In this document: positions 51,391 to 59,757 of the stretch, one piece after another
Numbering within the stretch: position 1 is the first letter of the stretch
How the letters are laid out: the number at the start of each line of letters is the position of its first letter
Source: CAZYBO01 sp964645205
Lineage (GTDB): Bacteria > Pseudomonadota > Alphaproteobacteria > Rickettsiales > SXRF01
Length of the DNA: 64,000 bases
Direction of reading: 5' to 3'
Assembly (NCBI GenBank): GCA_964645205.1
Contig: CAZYBO010000003.1
Coordinates: forward strand, 62,001-126,000
Program-made: the position numbers and the translations under genes
Notes under the pieces: model-generated
What the model was told of the DNA's origin: nothing
The model's input: only the letters and a program-made list of their open reading frames with translations
Database searches by the model: none

Positions 51391-51564
51391 ATGCAAACGC
51401 GCATTGCATCATACCTGCGGGGAAAATCGGGGGCGGTGGCGTTGGAATACGCACTTATCCTCATGATTATTTCCATTATCGCGGTGGCCTGCATGTACTC
51501 TATGGGAGGGTCAGTGCAGACATTCTTCGGCGATGTTCTGACCGGATTCCTGCTCAGCAATTAA
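51391..51564 (+). CDS. Flp-type pilin, 57 aa
   Basis: A type IVb prepilin. A short basic leader ends before 'GAVALEYALILMIISIIAVACMY', with the Glu at +5 position and hydrophobic helix of Flp/Fap subunits. The ATG at 51391 is behind GGAG. Second copy at 51754. The Tad export genes are not in the window. Less typical than 51754 (ALEYALIL instead of AIEYGLI). Confidence 0.85.
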   Translation: MQTRIASYLRGKSGAVALEYALILMIISIIAVACMYSMGGSVQTFFGDVLTGFLLSN

Positions 51565-51687
51565 TTTTGATTGCATTTTAGGGGTATTTTGCGTAAATTT
51601 GCGCCAGTTTTTATCAGTATTTTTCTAAAAAGCATTTGATTTCACTAGATAAAAAACCAACATAACGCTTGCTATAAAAAGTGCGTT

Positions 51688-51716
51688 TTGTTAAACTGTC
51701 CGGTAGCTGATATATT
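51688..51716 (+). promoter_or_regulatory. sigma70-like promoter of the second Flp pilin
   Basis: TTGTTA (51688-51693), a 17-bp spacer and TATATT (51711-51716), about 37 bp before the ATG at 51754. The spacing is ideal; the -35 has two changes from consensus. A GGAG ribosome binding site follows at 51742-51745. Confidence 0.55.
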
Positions 51717-51753
51717 CAGCGTATGTGTGTAACCAGTCAATGGAGTCCCTGTT

Positions 51754-51924
51754 ATGAAAACGATGATTCGTTTATTCAAGAATGAAGAAGGTGCAACCGC
51801 AATCGAATACGGCCTTATCGCCGCTCTTATCGCCGTTGCAGCTATCGCAGCTATGGCCGCTCTGGGTACTGCCCTGAGCAGCGTGTTCACCACGGTGTCC
51901 ACCAGCCTCAACAGCGCCCGCTAA
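51754..51924 (+). CDS. Flp/Fap pilin, 56 aa
   Basis: A classical Flp pilin: MKTMIRLFKNEEGATAIEYG, with prepilin peptidase cleavage after the Gly in 'EEG', the conserved Glu at +5, and a hydrophobic Ala-rich helix. It assembles into adhesive tight-adherence pili with the Tad machinery. It is followed by a strong stem-loop terminator. The first pilin, 51391, may be a minor or diverged copy. Confidence 0.95.
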   Translation: MKTMIRLFKNEEGATAIEYGLIAALIAVAAIAAMAALGTALSSVFTTVSTSLNSAR

Positions 51925-51940
51925 TCGGTGCGTTTACTAC

Positions 51941-51976
51941 AAAAACCCGCATCCCTCACCGGGGTGCGGGTTTTTC
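51941..51976. terminator. bidirectional terminator between pilin and pstS
   Basis: AAAAACCCGCA ... TGCGGGTTTTT forms a GC stem with A and T tracts on both sides, so it can stop transcription from either direction. The stem contains the last codons and stop of pstS (stop at 51956-51958), so the protein end 'KPAPR' is encoded by the terminator itself. Confidence 0.85.
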
Positions 51977-52981
51977 TTTTGCCGTATTTTCCTGTAATCC
52001 TTTGACCCGCGCGCGCATATCCTTGCGCTGGATTTCGTTAAGCGGTAGCAGCCCGCGTGCTGTAACATAGCCATCCTCGCCGATAGCGCCTTCGCTGGTC
52101 AGTTCGCGGATAAATTCCACGATGCCGGGTACAACGCCTGTGTGCTGAGTTTTTACGTAAACGTATAAGCTGCGGGATACGCCATAGGCGCCCGATTCAA
52201 TCGTATCGTAAGCAGGGCTGATTCCGTCTATACGGCTCGCCTGAATTTTCGCATCATTCTCCTCAAAAAAACTGTACCCCAGAATACCCAGCGCATGCGC
52301 GTTGGAGTTCAGCTTTTGCACGATGATATTGTCATCCTCGCCTGATTCTATATAAGCCCCATCCTCGCGCATTTGCTGGCAGGCTTTTTTGCGCGCCTTA
52401 TCATCGCTCATTTTCAAGGTGCAGGCTTTTTCCATCACTAGCTCGACAAATGCATCACGCGTACCTGAAGTAGGTGGCGGCCCGTATATTTCAATCGGAT
52501 GGTCAAGGAGTGCGGGATCGATTTGATTCCATGTGCGGTAGAAATTGGGCTTCATCACCCCTTGTGCATCCGGCAACTGGCGCGCGAGCGCAAGAAAGAG
52601 CTGACGCTTACTCAGGTTCCATGATTCCGAGCCTTTTTTATTGGCAATTACAATACCGTCATATCCAATGGGTATCTCCACAATGTCGGTAACGCCGTGC
52701 TTTTTGCAAAGCTCTTTTTCCGAATCGGTAATAGGACGCGAGGCATTGCTGAGATCGGGTGTTCGTTCGCCAATCCCTTCACAGAATAGTTTGAACCCAC
52801 CGCCTGTACCGGTAGATTCCACGATGGGTGTTTTAAACTCCCCTTCCTCGCCAAACTGCTCCGCCGCCGCAGTAACGAACGGATAAACGGTAGAAGAGCC
52901 GACCGCGCGTATCTGCTCGCGCGCCTGCGCGGGAGTCGCAAACGCCGCTATCGCGGCTACTGCCAGAAGAAGGTTTTTCAT
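51956..52981 (-). CDS. pstS: phosphate ABC transporter substrate-binding protein
   Basis: A 341-aa periplasmic protein. Signal peptide MKNLLLAVAAIAAFATPAQA (cleavage after residue 20), then 'IRAVGSSTVYPFVTAAAE' and 'ESTGTGGGFKLFCEGIG', the phosphate-contact Ser/Thr/Gly loops, 'DLSNASRPIT' and 'GPPPTSGTRDAF'. It captures phosphate for PstCAB, none of which is in the window. I see no good Pho box before it, though many nearby genes have one. The terminator overlaps its 3' end. Confidence 0.93.
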   Translation of the reverse strand: MKNLLLAVAAIAAFATPAQAREQIRAVGSSTVYPFVTAAAEQFGEEGEFKTPIVESTGTGGGFKLFCEGIGERTPDLSNASRPITDSEKELCKKHGVTDIVEIPIGYDGIVIANKKGSESWNLSKRQLFLALARQLPDAQGVMKPNFYRTWNQIDPALLDHPIEIYGPPPTSGTRDAFVELVMEKACTLKMSDDKARKKACQQMREDGAYIESGEDDNIIVQKLNSNAHALGILGYSFFEENDAKIQASRIDGISPAYDTIESGAYGVSRSLYVYVKTQHTGVVPGIVEFIRELTSEGAIGEDGYVTARGLLPLNEIQRKDMRARVKGLQENTAKEKPAPR

Positions 52982-53066
52982 GCCGCTTTTCTACACGGGG
53001 ACATGCACGATGTCCACCACCCGCTTATTTTACCCTTTTTCAACGGTTTTTCATTACAATCGCCTG

Positions 53067-53900
53067 ATGTTGGATTATTTTCAGAATCTGGTTCCCCACT
53101 GGCTTACAAGCACGGTACCTTGGCTTTTGGGCTATATGGTGGTGTTTTCGTTGCTGGCGCTGGCGGTACCTTGCAACCGCGGCCAGCGTTTCCTGCGCAC
53201 GGGCATCGTCACGGATCTGCTGTATTCGCTGCTCTCACCGACGTTCTACCGGCTGGGTCGCACGCTTTTCATGGCGATAATTTTCTATTATTTATTCCTC
53301 GGCGAATCACAGGAGCAACTTGCGCATTACATGCGGTACGGCTTCGGCCCCGCAAAAGAGCTTCCGTTGTGGCTTCAGGCGGCTGCTGTGTTCATCATCT
53401 CCGATTTCCTGCTTTATTTCCTGCACCGCTATTTCCACCACAGCCCGCGGCTGTGGCCATTCCATGCTATCCACCACTCGCCGGAGGAAGTAGATTGGCT
53501 GTCGACCTTCCGCTTCCATCCGGTCAATACATGGCTGTCATTTGCACTCACCGACGCACTGGTAATGGCCATCGGTTTTTCTCCTGCGAGCGTGGGTGTG
53601 CTGGCGCTGTTCAACATGCTCTATTCGCCGCTGGTGCACGCCAACCTGAACTGGACGTTCGGTGGATTTAAATATTTATTCGCCAGCCCGGTATTCCACC
53701 GTTGGCATCACACGTCACAAGCCGAGGGCATGGACAAAAACTTCGCGCCCACCTTCCCCATTATCGACGTGATGTTCGGAACCTTCTACATGCCCGAAGG
53801 AAAAGTGCCGGAACATTTCGGCGTCAGCGGTGCGAATATCCCGACCGGATTTTTCCGCCAGCTCGTCTGGCCGTTTACGCAGTTAGGGAAGCGACGTTAG
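53067..53900 (+). CDS. fatty acid hydroxylase/sterol desaturase family membrane protein
   Basis: About 277 aa with four or five membrane helices. The family's three His boxes are all present: 'FLHRYFHHS', 'FHAIHHSPEE' and 'FHRWHHT', which bind the di-iron centre. It hydroxylates or desaturates a lipid; the exact lipid is unclear. The start is uncertain, with in-frame ATGs at 52980, 53010 and 53067; I prefer the last, as the first would overlap pstS. Convergent with the ankyrin gene. Confidence 0.85.
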   Translation: MLDYFQNLVPHWLTSTVPWLLGYMVVFSLLALAVPCNRGQRFLRTGIVTDLLYSLLSPTFYRLGRTLFMAIIFYYLFLGESQEQLAHYMRYGFGPAKELPLWLQAAAVFIISDFLLYFLHRYFHHSPRLWPFHAIHHSPEEVDWLSTFRFHPVNTWLSFALTDALVMAIGFSPASVGVLALFNMLYSPLVHANLNWTFGGFKYLFASPVFHRWHHTSQAEGMDKNFAPTFPIIDVMFGTFYMPEGKVPEHFGVSGANIPTGFFRQLVWPFTQLGKRR

Positions 53901-53902
53901 GA

Positions 53903-54526
53903 TTAAAATTTTGCCGCAAGCCCAGAGGTAGGCTTTTCTTTAATGCGCTTAGCCCAATCCGATTCTTCGGGGATAGGCTTGCCTGAAACGCTTACGCCTA
54001 CCACTGCCGCCATATCGTTGTTTCTCTGGATTTCTTCCTGTAATTCCTGCGCGCGTTCCTCGATGAGCTTCGCAACGGTTTTTCCATGCCCATCGGGGAG
54101 GCTCAAATTGGCGCCTTCATCTTTTAGCGCTTTCAGGGCGCCGGTACGGCCTTTTTTAAAGGCGATATGTGCCGCCGTGTCGCCACGTAAATTCTGTGCA
54201 TTCAGCAAGAAGTCCCGATGCTCTTTTGCATGGGCAAGCAATGCCCCGATTGATTCTAGACTGTTGCTGGAAGCCGCCACATGCAGCGCCGTATCCCTGT
54301 TCTCCCCGCCCGTTACCAACACGTTGCGCGAAGGCTTGGCAAGCAATGCAATCGCTTCAACATGATCGCCATGCGCCGCATGGTGAAGGGGCTTATAATC
54401 CGTAGCATCGCCTGTACCCACAACCAGCTCAGGAAATTGCGTGATAATTTCTCTGACCCGATCCGTATTGCCATTCTCTGCAGCTACTTTCAGGTCGTCA
54501 TAGGCTACATTGGTCTTTGCTGGCAT
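53903..54526 (-). CDS. ankyrin-repeat protein
   Basis: A 207-aa protein. Residues about 10-145 form four ankyrin repeats ('TDYKPLHHAAHGDHVEAIALL', 'RDTALHVAASSNSLESIGALL', 'RGDTAAHIAFKKGRTGALKAL', 'LSLPDGHGKT'). The C-terminal part (150-207) is charged helical. No signal peptide. Ankyrin proteins of host-associated alphaproteobacteria are often secreted effectors, but no such evidence is visible. It has a Pho-box-like promoter and shares this with the unknown genes in the window. Confidence 0.85.
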   Translation of the reverse strand: MPAKTNVAYDDLKVAAENGNTDRVREIITQFPELVVGTGDATDYKPLHHAAHGDHVEAIALLAKPSRNVLVTGGENRDTALHVAASSNSLESIGALLAHAKEHRDFLLNAQNLRGDTAAHIAFKKGRTGALKALKDEGANLSLPDGHGKTVAKLIEERAQELQEEIQRNNDMAAVVGVSVSGKPIPEESDWAKRIKEKPTSGLAAKF

Positions 54527-54560
54527 AGTTATCTCCTTCAGGATTTACGCGATGGGAGCC

Positions 54561-54606
54561 ATTATAACAGGTTCCACCCCCCGGAATTGTTACATTTCGG
54601 TTACAT
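54561..54606 (-). promoter_or_regulatory. Pho-box-like site and -10 before the ankyrin gene
   Basis: The minus strand reads ATGTAAC, CGAA, ATGTAAC (54606-54589), an exact direct repeat at an 11-bp period, using GTAAC instead of GTCAC. TATAAT (54566-54561) follows after 22 nt. The leader to the ATG at 54526 is about 28 nt with GGAG. Confidence 0.6.
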
Positions 54607-54679
54607 TTACCCGGCACGCGTTACAGATATACGTACTGTAATATATAGATATTTAGCCATCCGGGATGAGAAAAGAGCG

Positions 54680-55099
54680 CTATTTCCCCAGCGCCTTATT
54701 CGTAGCCCCCGGCGGCGTAATCGGCGCGGTGACGGCGGGTGCAGACGGATTTTTACCCAGAAATTTCTTCGTCGCGTTCAACTCATTGGTGATCGCAGTA
54801 GCGCGCACTTTCGGGTCGGCGAGGATGGCTAACGCTTCCTTATATTTCGTATCCGCCATCGTTTGCGTAGCAACTGCACCTTTTTCCCCTAACGAGCGAC
54901 GTATATCGCCTTCCACCATCTGCGTAAACATCGGATCGGCTTTTTGCTTATCCATCTCCGCCGCGGGTGGGTTGAACGCCTTGCCTACTTCACGACCGCG
55001 CTCACGCACCATTTCGGTAAGCGCCTCGATCTGGATGTCGCCACGTACTTTAGCGATAGTAGGAATTTTATCGCGGAACTGCTCCAAATCATCGGTCAT
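54680..55099 (-). CDS. hypothetical protein, 139 aa
   Basis: Helical, charged and soluble: begins MTDDLEQFRDKIPTIAKVRG and ends in a Pro/Ala/Thr-rich tail (PSAPAVTAPITPPGATNKAL). Its start overlaps the stop of the preceding gene (ATGA, 55096-55099), so the two are coupled. Tail composition resembles other unknown proteins in this window. I see no known domain. Confidence 0.65.
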   Translation of the reverse strand: MTDDLEQFRDKIPTIAKVRGDIQIEALTEMVRERGREVGKAFNPPAAEMDKQKADPMFTQMVEGDIRRSLGEKGAVATQTMADTKYKEALAILADPKVRATAITNELNATKKFLGKNPSAPAVTAPITPPGATNKALGK

Positions 55100-55641
55100 T
55101 TAAAAATAACCCTGAGACTCTTAGTCGGGAAGTTTGTCGGACTTTGCAGATTGCCAAGCGCAGCGTTATCCGCAGGCAGCGTAGCCTGATAGCTAGGCTG
55201 GTTGGTTATCAGCCCCACGCGCAGCGCGATCGCCTGCTCGCGAACGGCAGGTTTGCTTTTAACATCCAGCGCCGCGATATATTGATCGTCCACATACTTG
55301 GTCGCAAGCGCGAGTGCTTCCTGTGTGGCGGCTGGCGTATTGGTCTTGGGCGTCAATCTGCTAAGAACTCTGGATTCAATTGCGGCCTTGATCGGCGCGA
55401 CGTTAGTTGGCGCGTTCTTTTGCACAGCCGTAAGGCTGGGAATAGCTTCATTGGTGCCGACTTCATTCTTGACACGCAGTGCCAATACGCGTCGTAACGC
55501 TTCCATTTCAACATCCATCGCGACAGGAATAATCGTGTCAAGTTTCGCACGAAACGGGGCAAGCGCGTTATTGCTGGCATTGTTCGTCATCGCACTGGCA
55601 GGAACGCCGGTAACCTTGATATTATAATTAGTGGTAGGCAT
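55096..55641 (-). CDS. hypothetical protein, 181 aa
   Basis: Begins MPTTNYNIKVTGVPASAMTN. The central part is helical with 'MDVEMEALRRVLALRVKNEV' and 'ESRVLSRLTPKTNTPAATQEALALATKYVDDQYIAAL'; the end is 'FPTKSLRVIFK'. It has GAGGAG before the ATG and is coupled to 54680-55099. Divergent from thrS with about 115 bp between. Neither protein of the pair is recognisable, and no Pho-like site is obvious. Confidence 0.65.
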   Translation of the reverse strand: MPTTNYNIKVTGVPASAMTNNASNNALAPFRAKLDTIIPVAMDVEMEALRRVLALRVKNEVGTNEAIPSLTAVQKNAPTNVAPIKAAIESRVLSRLTPKTNTPAATQEALALATKYVDDQYIAALDVKSKPAVREQAIALRVGLITNQPSYQATLPADNAALGNLQSPTNFPTKSLRVIFK

Positions 55642-55757
55642 GGACTGCTCTCCTCAGCAAAAATGGCTCCATGGGGCGCCTTATGCCACAAAATCGTTGC
55701 GGATTGCAAGCGTGCAGTTATAACGATTGAACGCATTTTTTGAGGAATCCAGCCACT

Positions 55758-57674
55758 ATGACGGTCACCATCACCCTTCCAGACGGCAGCACGCGCCAAT
55801 ACCCCGCCCCCGTAACCGGCGGGGAAATAGCGGCTTCTATCGGCGCAGGCCTCGCCAAGGCTGCGCTGGCTATCGTAGTGGACGGAAAAGAGCTGGATCT
55901 GGACGCCCCCATTGCCGCTGACGCGAAAATCCAGATTTTAACCGGCAAAGACCCCGCCGGTCTGGAGCTGATCCGCCACGACTGCGCGCACGTATTGGCC
56001 GAAGCCGTCAAGGAGCTATTCCCCGACACGCAGGTGACCATCGGCCCTGCCATCGAAAACGGGTTTTACTACGATTTTTCGCGCAAAACGCCCTTTTCCT
56101 CCGACGACCTCGCCGCCATCGAGCAGCGCATGAAAGAGATCGTCGCGCGCAACGAAACCATCAAGCGTGAAGTATGGAAGCGCGACGACGCGGTGGCGTT
56201 CTTCAAAAGCATCGGCGAGCATTACAAGGCGGAAACCATCTCCGCCATTCCCGCCGATCAGGATATTTCGCTCTACCGTCAGGGCAATTTCATCGATCTC
56301 TGCCGCGGCCCGCACGCGCCGTCTACCGCAAAAGTAGGCACCGCGTTCAAGCTGATGAAAGTCGCAGGCGCATACTGGCGCGGCGATTCCAAGAACGAAA
56401 TGCTCCAGCGCATCTACGGCACCGCATGGGCGAGCGAAAAAGACCTGAAAAACTATCTCACTCTCCTCGAAGAAGCCGACAAGCGCGACCACCGCAAACT
56501 GGGCAAGGAACTCGATTTGTTCCACATCGAAGAACACACGCCAGGCATGATTTTCTGGCACGATAAGGGCTGGACGCTCTACCGCACCATCGAGGAATTC
56601 ATCCGCCGCAAAATCCACGCGAAAGACTACATCGAAGTCAAAACGCCGACGCTGGTGGATCGCAGCCTCTGGGAAGCCTCCGGCCACTGGGAGAAATTCC
56701 GCGAGAACATGTTCGTGTCGCAGTCCGACGAAGAGCGTACCCTCTGCGTAAAGCCCATGAACTGCCCCTGCCACATCCAGATTTTCAAGCAGGGTTTGAA
56801 ATCCTACCGCGATCTGCCACTACGCATGGCCGAATTCGGCAGTTGCCACCGCAACGAACCTTCGGGCAGTTTGCACGGCATCATGCGCATCCGCGGCTTC
56901 GTGCAGGACGACGCGCATATTTTCTGCACCGAAGACCAGATCACCTCGGAAACCGTAGCGTTCTGCGATTTGCTGAAAGACGTCTATAAGGCGTTCGGCT
57001 TCACCGAAATTCAGGTGAAATTCTCCGACCGCCCCGAAAAACGCGCAGGCTCCGACGAAACATGGGACAAGGCCGAAGGCGCGCTCAAAGACGCCGTCAA
57101 AGCCGCCGGGCTGGACTTCACGCTCAACCCCGGCGAAGGCGCGTTCTATGGCCCAAAATTAGAGTTCGTGCTGCGCGACGCGATTGGCCGCGACTGGCAG
57201 TGCGGCACGCTGCAGGTCGATTTCGTATTGCCGGAACGCTTAGACGCAAACTATGTCGCCGCCGACGGCGCGAAGCACCGCCCCGTGATGCTCCACCGCG
57301 CGATTTTAGGGTCGCTGGAGCGTTTCATCGGCATCTTGATCGAGCAATATTCCGGCAAGTTTCCGCTGTGGCTTGCGCCGGTGCATGTGGTCGTCGCCAC
57401 CATCACCGAAGCCGCCGACGGGTACGCGAAAGAAGTCTATGAAACCTTACGCAAAGCGGGCATCCGCGCCGTGCTCGACACCTCGTCGAACAAGATCAAC
57501 TACAAGGTGCGCGACCACTCCCTGCACAAAATACCCATCATGTTCGTAGTCGGCGGCAAGGAAGCGGAAACCCGCAGCGTCTCCATCCGCCGCTTAGGTT
57601 CTGAGCAGCAGGAAAGCATGGGTTTCGACCAGGCGCTGGCGGAGTTGGCCAAAGAAACGGCTATGCCGCTGTAG
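55758..57674 (+). CDS. thrS: threonyl-tRNA synthetase
   Basis: Charges tRNA-Thr. At 638 aa it has a TGS domain (1-60), an editing domain with 'HDCAHVLAEA' and 'CRGPHAP', a class II catalytic core ('KPMNCPCHIQIF', 'RMAEFGSCHRNEPSGSLHGIMRIRGF'), and the anticodon-binding C-terminal domain. The ATG at 55758 has GAGGAA upstream; a TTG at 55740 would extend it by six codons. The housekeeping block resumes here. infC follows after an unknown gene. Confidence 0.97.
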   Translation: MTVTITLPDGSTRQYPAPVTGGEIAASIGAGLAKAALAIVVDGKELDLDAPIAADAKIQILTGKDPAGLELIRHDCAHVLAEAVKELFPDTQVTIGPAIENGFYYDFSRKTPFSSDDLAAIEQRMKEIVARNETIKREVWKRDDAVAFFKSIGEHYKAETISAIPADQDISLYRQGNFIDLCRGPHAPSTAKVGTAFKLMKVAGAYWRGDSKNEMLQRIYGTAWASEKDLKNYLTLLEEADKRDHRKLGKELDLFHIEEHTPGMIFWHDKGWTLYRTIEEFIRRKIHAKDYIEVKTPTLVDRSLWEASGHWEKFRENMFVSQSDEERTLCVKPMNCPCHIQIFKQGLKSYRDLPLRMAEFGSCHRNEPSGSLHGIMRIRGFVQDDAHIFCTEDQITSETVAFCDLLKDVYKAFGFTEIQVKFSDRPEKRAGSDETWDKAEGALKDAVKAAGLDFTLNPGEGAFYGPKLEFVLRDAIGRDWQCGTLQVDFVLPERLDANYVAADGAKHRPVMLHRAILGSLERFIGILIEQYSGKFPLWLAPVHVVVATITEAADGYAKEVYETLRKAGIRAVLDTSSNKINYKVRDHSLHKIPIMFVVGGKEAETRSVSIRRLGSEQQESMGFDQALAELAKETAMPL

Positions 57675-57690
57675 TTTATTTCCTATCCCT

Positions 57691-57772
57691 TGTCATGCCA
57701 GCGCAGGCTGGCATCCACGCGTAAAGACCTCGATAGCTTGAGACATGGATCCCGGCCTTCGCCGGGATGACA
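57691..57772. repeat. REP-like palindrome after thrS
   Basis: The left arm reads TGTCATGCCAGCGCAGGCTG and the right CCCGGCCTTCGCCGGGATGACA-like; they are related to the 6814, 9893 and 59788 copies but the two arms have diverged from each other. It lies between thrS and the convergent gene ending at 57798 and could act as terminator for both. Confidence 0.75.
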
Positions 57773-57797
57773 AGAAAAAAAGAAGATCGCGTTGAAC

Positions 57798-58988
57798 TCA
57801 CACTAATCGTACAGCCTTGCGCTGGGTAAGCATTCCGGCCAACTCCACACTCGTACCCTGATGCAGCAACCCAACTTCCTCCAGCTTGCCGACCACATGG
57901 GCAAGCGCGTCGGGGTTCACATCGATTCTCTGATATTGGACACGGAATTCACCCGCCTGACCGTCTTTGGGCTGCACTATCGGTAAAAGGTCGATCCCCT
58001 GCTCGCTCAGGACACGATCAATCCTCATATCGCTTTCAATATCCGCATGGCGTTTCATCACGGTAAGCGCGCCGTTGGATTTGTCATAATTCATACTCGT
58101 CAATGCGGCTTTGCCCGTGCGATCCGTATAGGCGATGCTGCTGAAGCTATGGCGCAGCTCGTACTCCCTGACGGCTTTAGGCGGCCTCTGCTGTTCGGCA
58201 TGAGATTTCTTGCTATCGGTCACATTGGTGGTCGTAGCCGTAATGGCAAGGCTACGCTCCTTGGCATAATTCTGGATAGCCGTATTCACCGCTCGCACGA
58301 AATCCGTTTCATCCTTCGGCGGGCTGATGAATTTCACCTCCATCTGAGTGTTGACGAGCCGATCGTCAAACTTGGCTTGCGTATAGTTGCGCTTGACGAG
58401 CAACGGCCGTATCACGTTGATAAGCGCAATCGCTTCCGCATGTGACGCAATCTTGGCATCCATACCGTTAGCATCGTAGTTGATAAACAGGTGGTAGCCC
58501 GCCTTTTGCTGCGAGCCCGTATCGCGACTGATACCCACCCGCAGCTTGCCCACCTTCACGCCCTGCTCGTAACTGATTTCCGCAGGTTTTTCCGTCGGCG
58601 CGAGAGGGGTTTTGAGCTCGGGGGCGGTAGAGGCGCTTTTATAACGATCTTCCCGCACCGCTATCACATGCTGATCCTGAGAAACCTGAAACGCCGCATC
58701 CTCAAGCAGTTTTGCAAACTCTGCCGGATCGCACCCCGCCGCATTTTTGAAGTGGACGCGGGTGATATTACCGGATGCTTCCTGAAAAGTGGGCTGGAAC
58801 CCTCTATCGACAAGCGTTTTACGCGCCTGGGCAAACAGCAATTGTTCCAGTGCCGTATCTAGTTTCGTGTACGATTTGGGTAATTCCACGGTAAAGCTGT
58901 AATCCGCCCTGCTGAAGCTGGCGTCAGGCTTATCAGCTTTTATTATCAGCCTTTCAAGTCTGATCATCTCATCGTAACGCATACGCAC
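57798..58988 (-). CDS. hypothetical protein with three similar modules
   Basis: A 396-aa protein that seems to be built of three modules of about 110 aa, each with a beta-rich start and 'LxxxLxxxGxxxx' helix and a strand 'V-F-'. In order these are FTVELPKSYTKLDTALEQLL with 'LVDRGFQPTF', then YHLFINYDANGMDAKIASH with 'LVKRNYTQAKF', then 'SSIAYTDRTGKAALTSMNY' with 'LSEQGIDLLPI'. The repeats are weak, but the pattern suggests a ferredoxin-like fold. It has a Pho-box-like promoter. No family recognised. Confidence 0.68.
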   Translation of the reverse strand: MRMRYDEMIRLERLIIKADKPDASFSRADYSFTVELPKSYTKLDTALEQLLFAQARKTLVDRGFQPTFQEASGNITRVHFKNAAGCDPAEFAKLLEDAAFQVSQDQHVIAVREDRYKSASTAPELKTPLAPTEKPAEISYEQGVKVGKLRVGISRDTGSQQKAGYHLFINYDANGMDAKIASHAEAIALINVIRPLLVKRNYTQAKFDDRLVNTQMEVKFISPPKDETDFVRAVNTAIQNYAKERSLAITATTTNVTDSKKSHAEQQRPPKAVREYELRHSFSSIAYTDRTGKAALTSMNYDKSNGALTVMKRHADIESDMRIDRVLSEQGIDLLPIVQPKDGQAGEFRVQYQRIDVNPDALAHVVGKLEEVGLLHQGTSVELAGMLTQRKAVRLV

Positions 58989-59028
58989 CTCATTAAAAAA
59001 TCCACTTTATTAATCATATTTACTATTA

Positions 59029-59073
59029 TTAATACCATGCTCCAACCGTTGTTTTGTGACATTTTCGTGACTA
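59029..59073 (-). promoter_or_regulatory. Pho-box-like site and -10 before 58988
   Basis: The minus strand reads TAGTCAC, GAAA, ATGTCAC (59073-59056), then exactly 21 nt and TATTAA (59034-59029). The leader to the ATG at 58988 is about 35 nt and includes AATGAGGTG. Both half-sites keep GTCAC. This is the only such site on the right-hand side of thrS, among housekeeping genes. Confidence 0.65.
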
Positions 59074-59239
59074 TTCAGGCACTCAGCCTGCGTTTCTTAC
59101 TTTGATACTTGATTTCCCAAGGGTTTTCGGCCATGAAGGATGACTGGCTGCAAGTTTTTTTTAATTTTTGTGGGCTAGAATAACCTTGTTATAAACTTTT
59201 TCAGGAGAGACTTTTGACCCGTGTGGAGACCGCTCGTTT

Positions 59240-59752
59240 ATGAGCAAAGCAGATGAACCGCGCATCAATCGCGAGATACTTTCCCCCTCGATCCGCCTCG
59301 TTGACCAGAACGGCAACATGTTAGGTGTGGTTTCCGTAACAGAAGGATTGCGACTTGCAGAGCAGGCAGGGCTAGACCTAGTGGAGATTTCTCCCGCCGC
59401 CAGCCCGCCTGTGTGCAAGATTCTCGATTACGGCAAATATAAGTACGAAATTCAAAAAAAGGCGCACGAGGCGCGCAAAAAGCAGAAGGTCATCCAGATC
59501 AAGGAGATCAAGCTGCGCCCGACCATCGACAAGCACGATTTAGAGATTAAGACGCGCAATATCATCGGCTTCCTAGAAGAAGGCGACAAGGTGCGCATCA
59601 CCCTGCGTTTCCGTGGCCGCGAAATGGATCATACGGAGCTGGGCATGAAAGTGCTGGAGCGTATGCAGGAAATGATCAAAGATCACGCCAAGATCGAACT
59701 CGCCCCCCGCATCGAAGGCCGCCAGATCGTCATGGCGATTGCTCCGAAGTGA
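59240..59752 (+). CDS. infC: translation initiation factor IF-3
   Basis: Binds the 30S subunit and checks the start codon and initiator tRNA. This 170-aa protein begins RINREILSPSIRLVDQNG and has the conserved 'LVEISPAASPPVCKILDYGKY' and the C-domain 'IKLRPTIDKHDLEIKTRN' and 'VRITLRFRGREM'. It starts at ATG, while many infC genes use a rare start codon for autoregulation. A nine-codon TTG-started frame (59214-59243) upstream ends on it with ATGA. No rpmI-rplT follows. Confidence 0.95.
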   Translation: MSKADEPRINREILSPSIRLVDQNGNMLGVVSVTEGLRLAEQAGLDLVEISPAASPPVCKILDYGKYKYEIQKKAHEARKKQKVIQIKEIKLRPTIDKHDLEIKTRNIIGFLEEGDKVRITLRFRGREMDHTELGMKVLERMQEMIKDHAKIELAPRIEGRQIVMAIAPK

Positions 59753-59757
59753 CGGTA

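Noticed and set aside
55642..55757. Regulatory leader (T-box-like) before thrS
   Set aside because: The gap is only 115 bp, shared with a divergent gene, and no T-box or operator-like stem was found.
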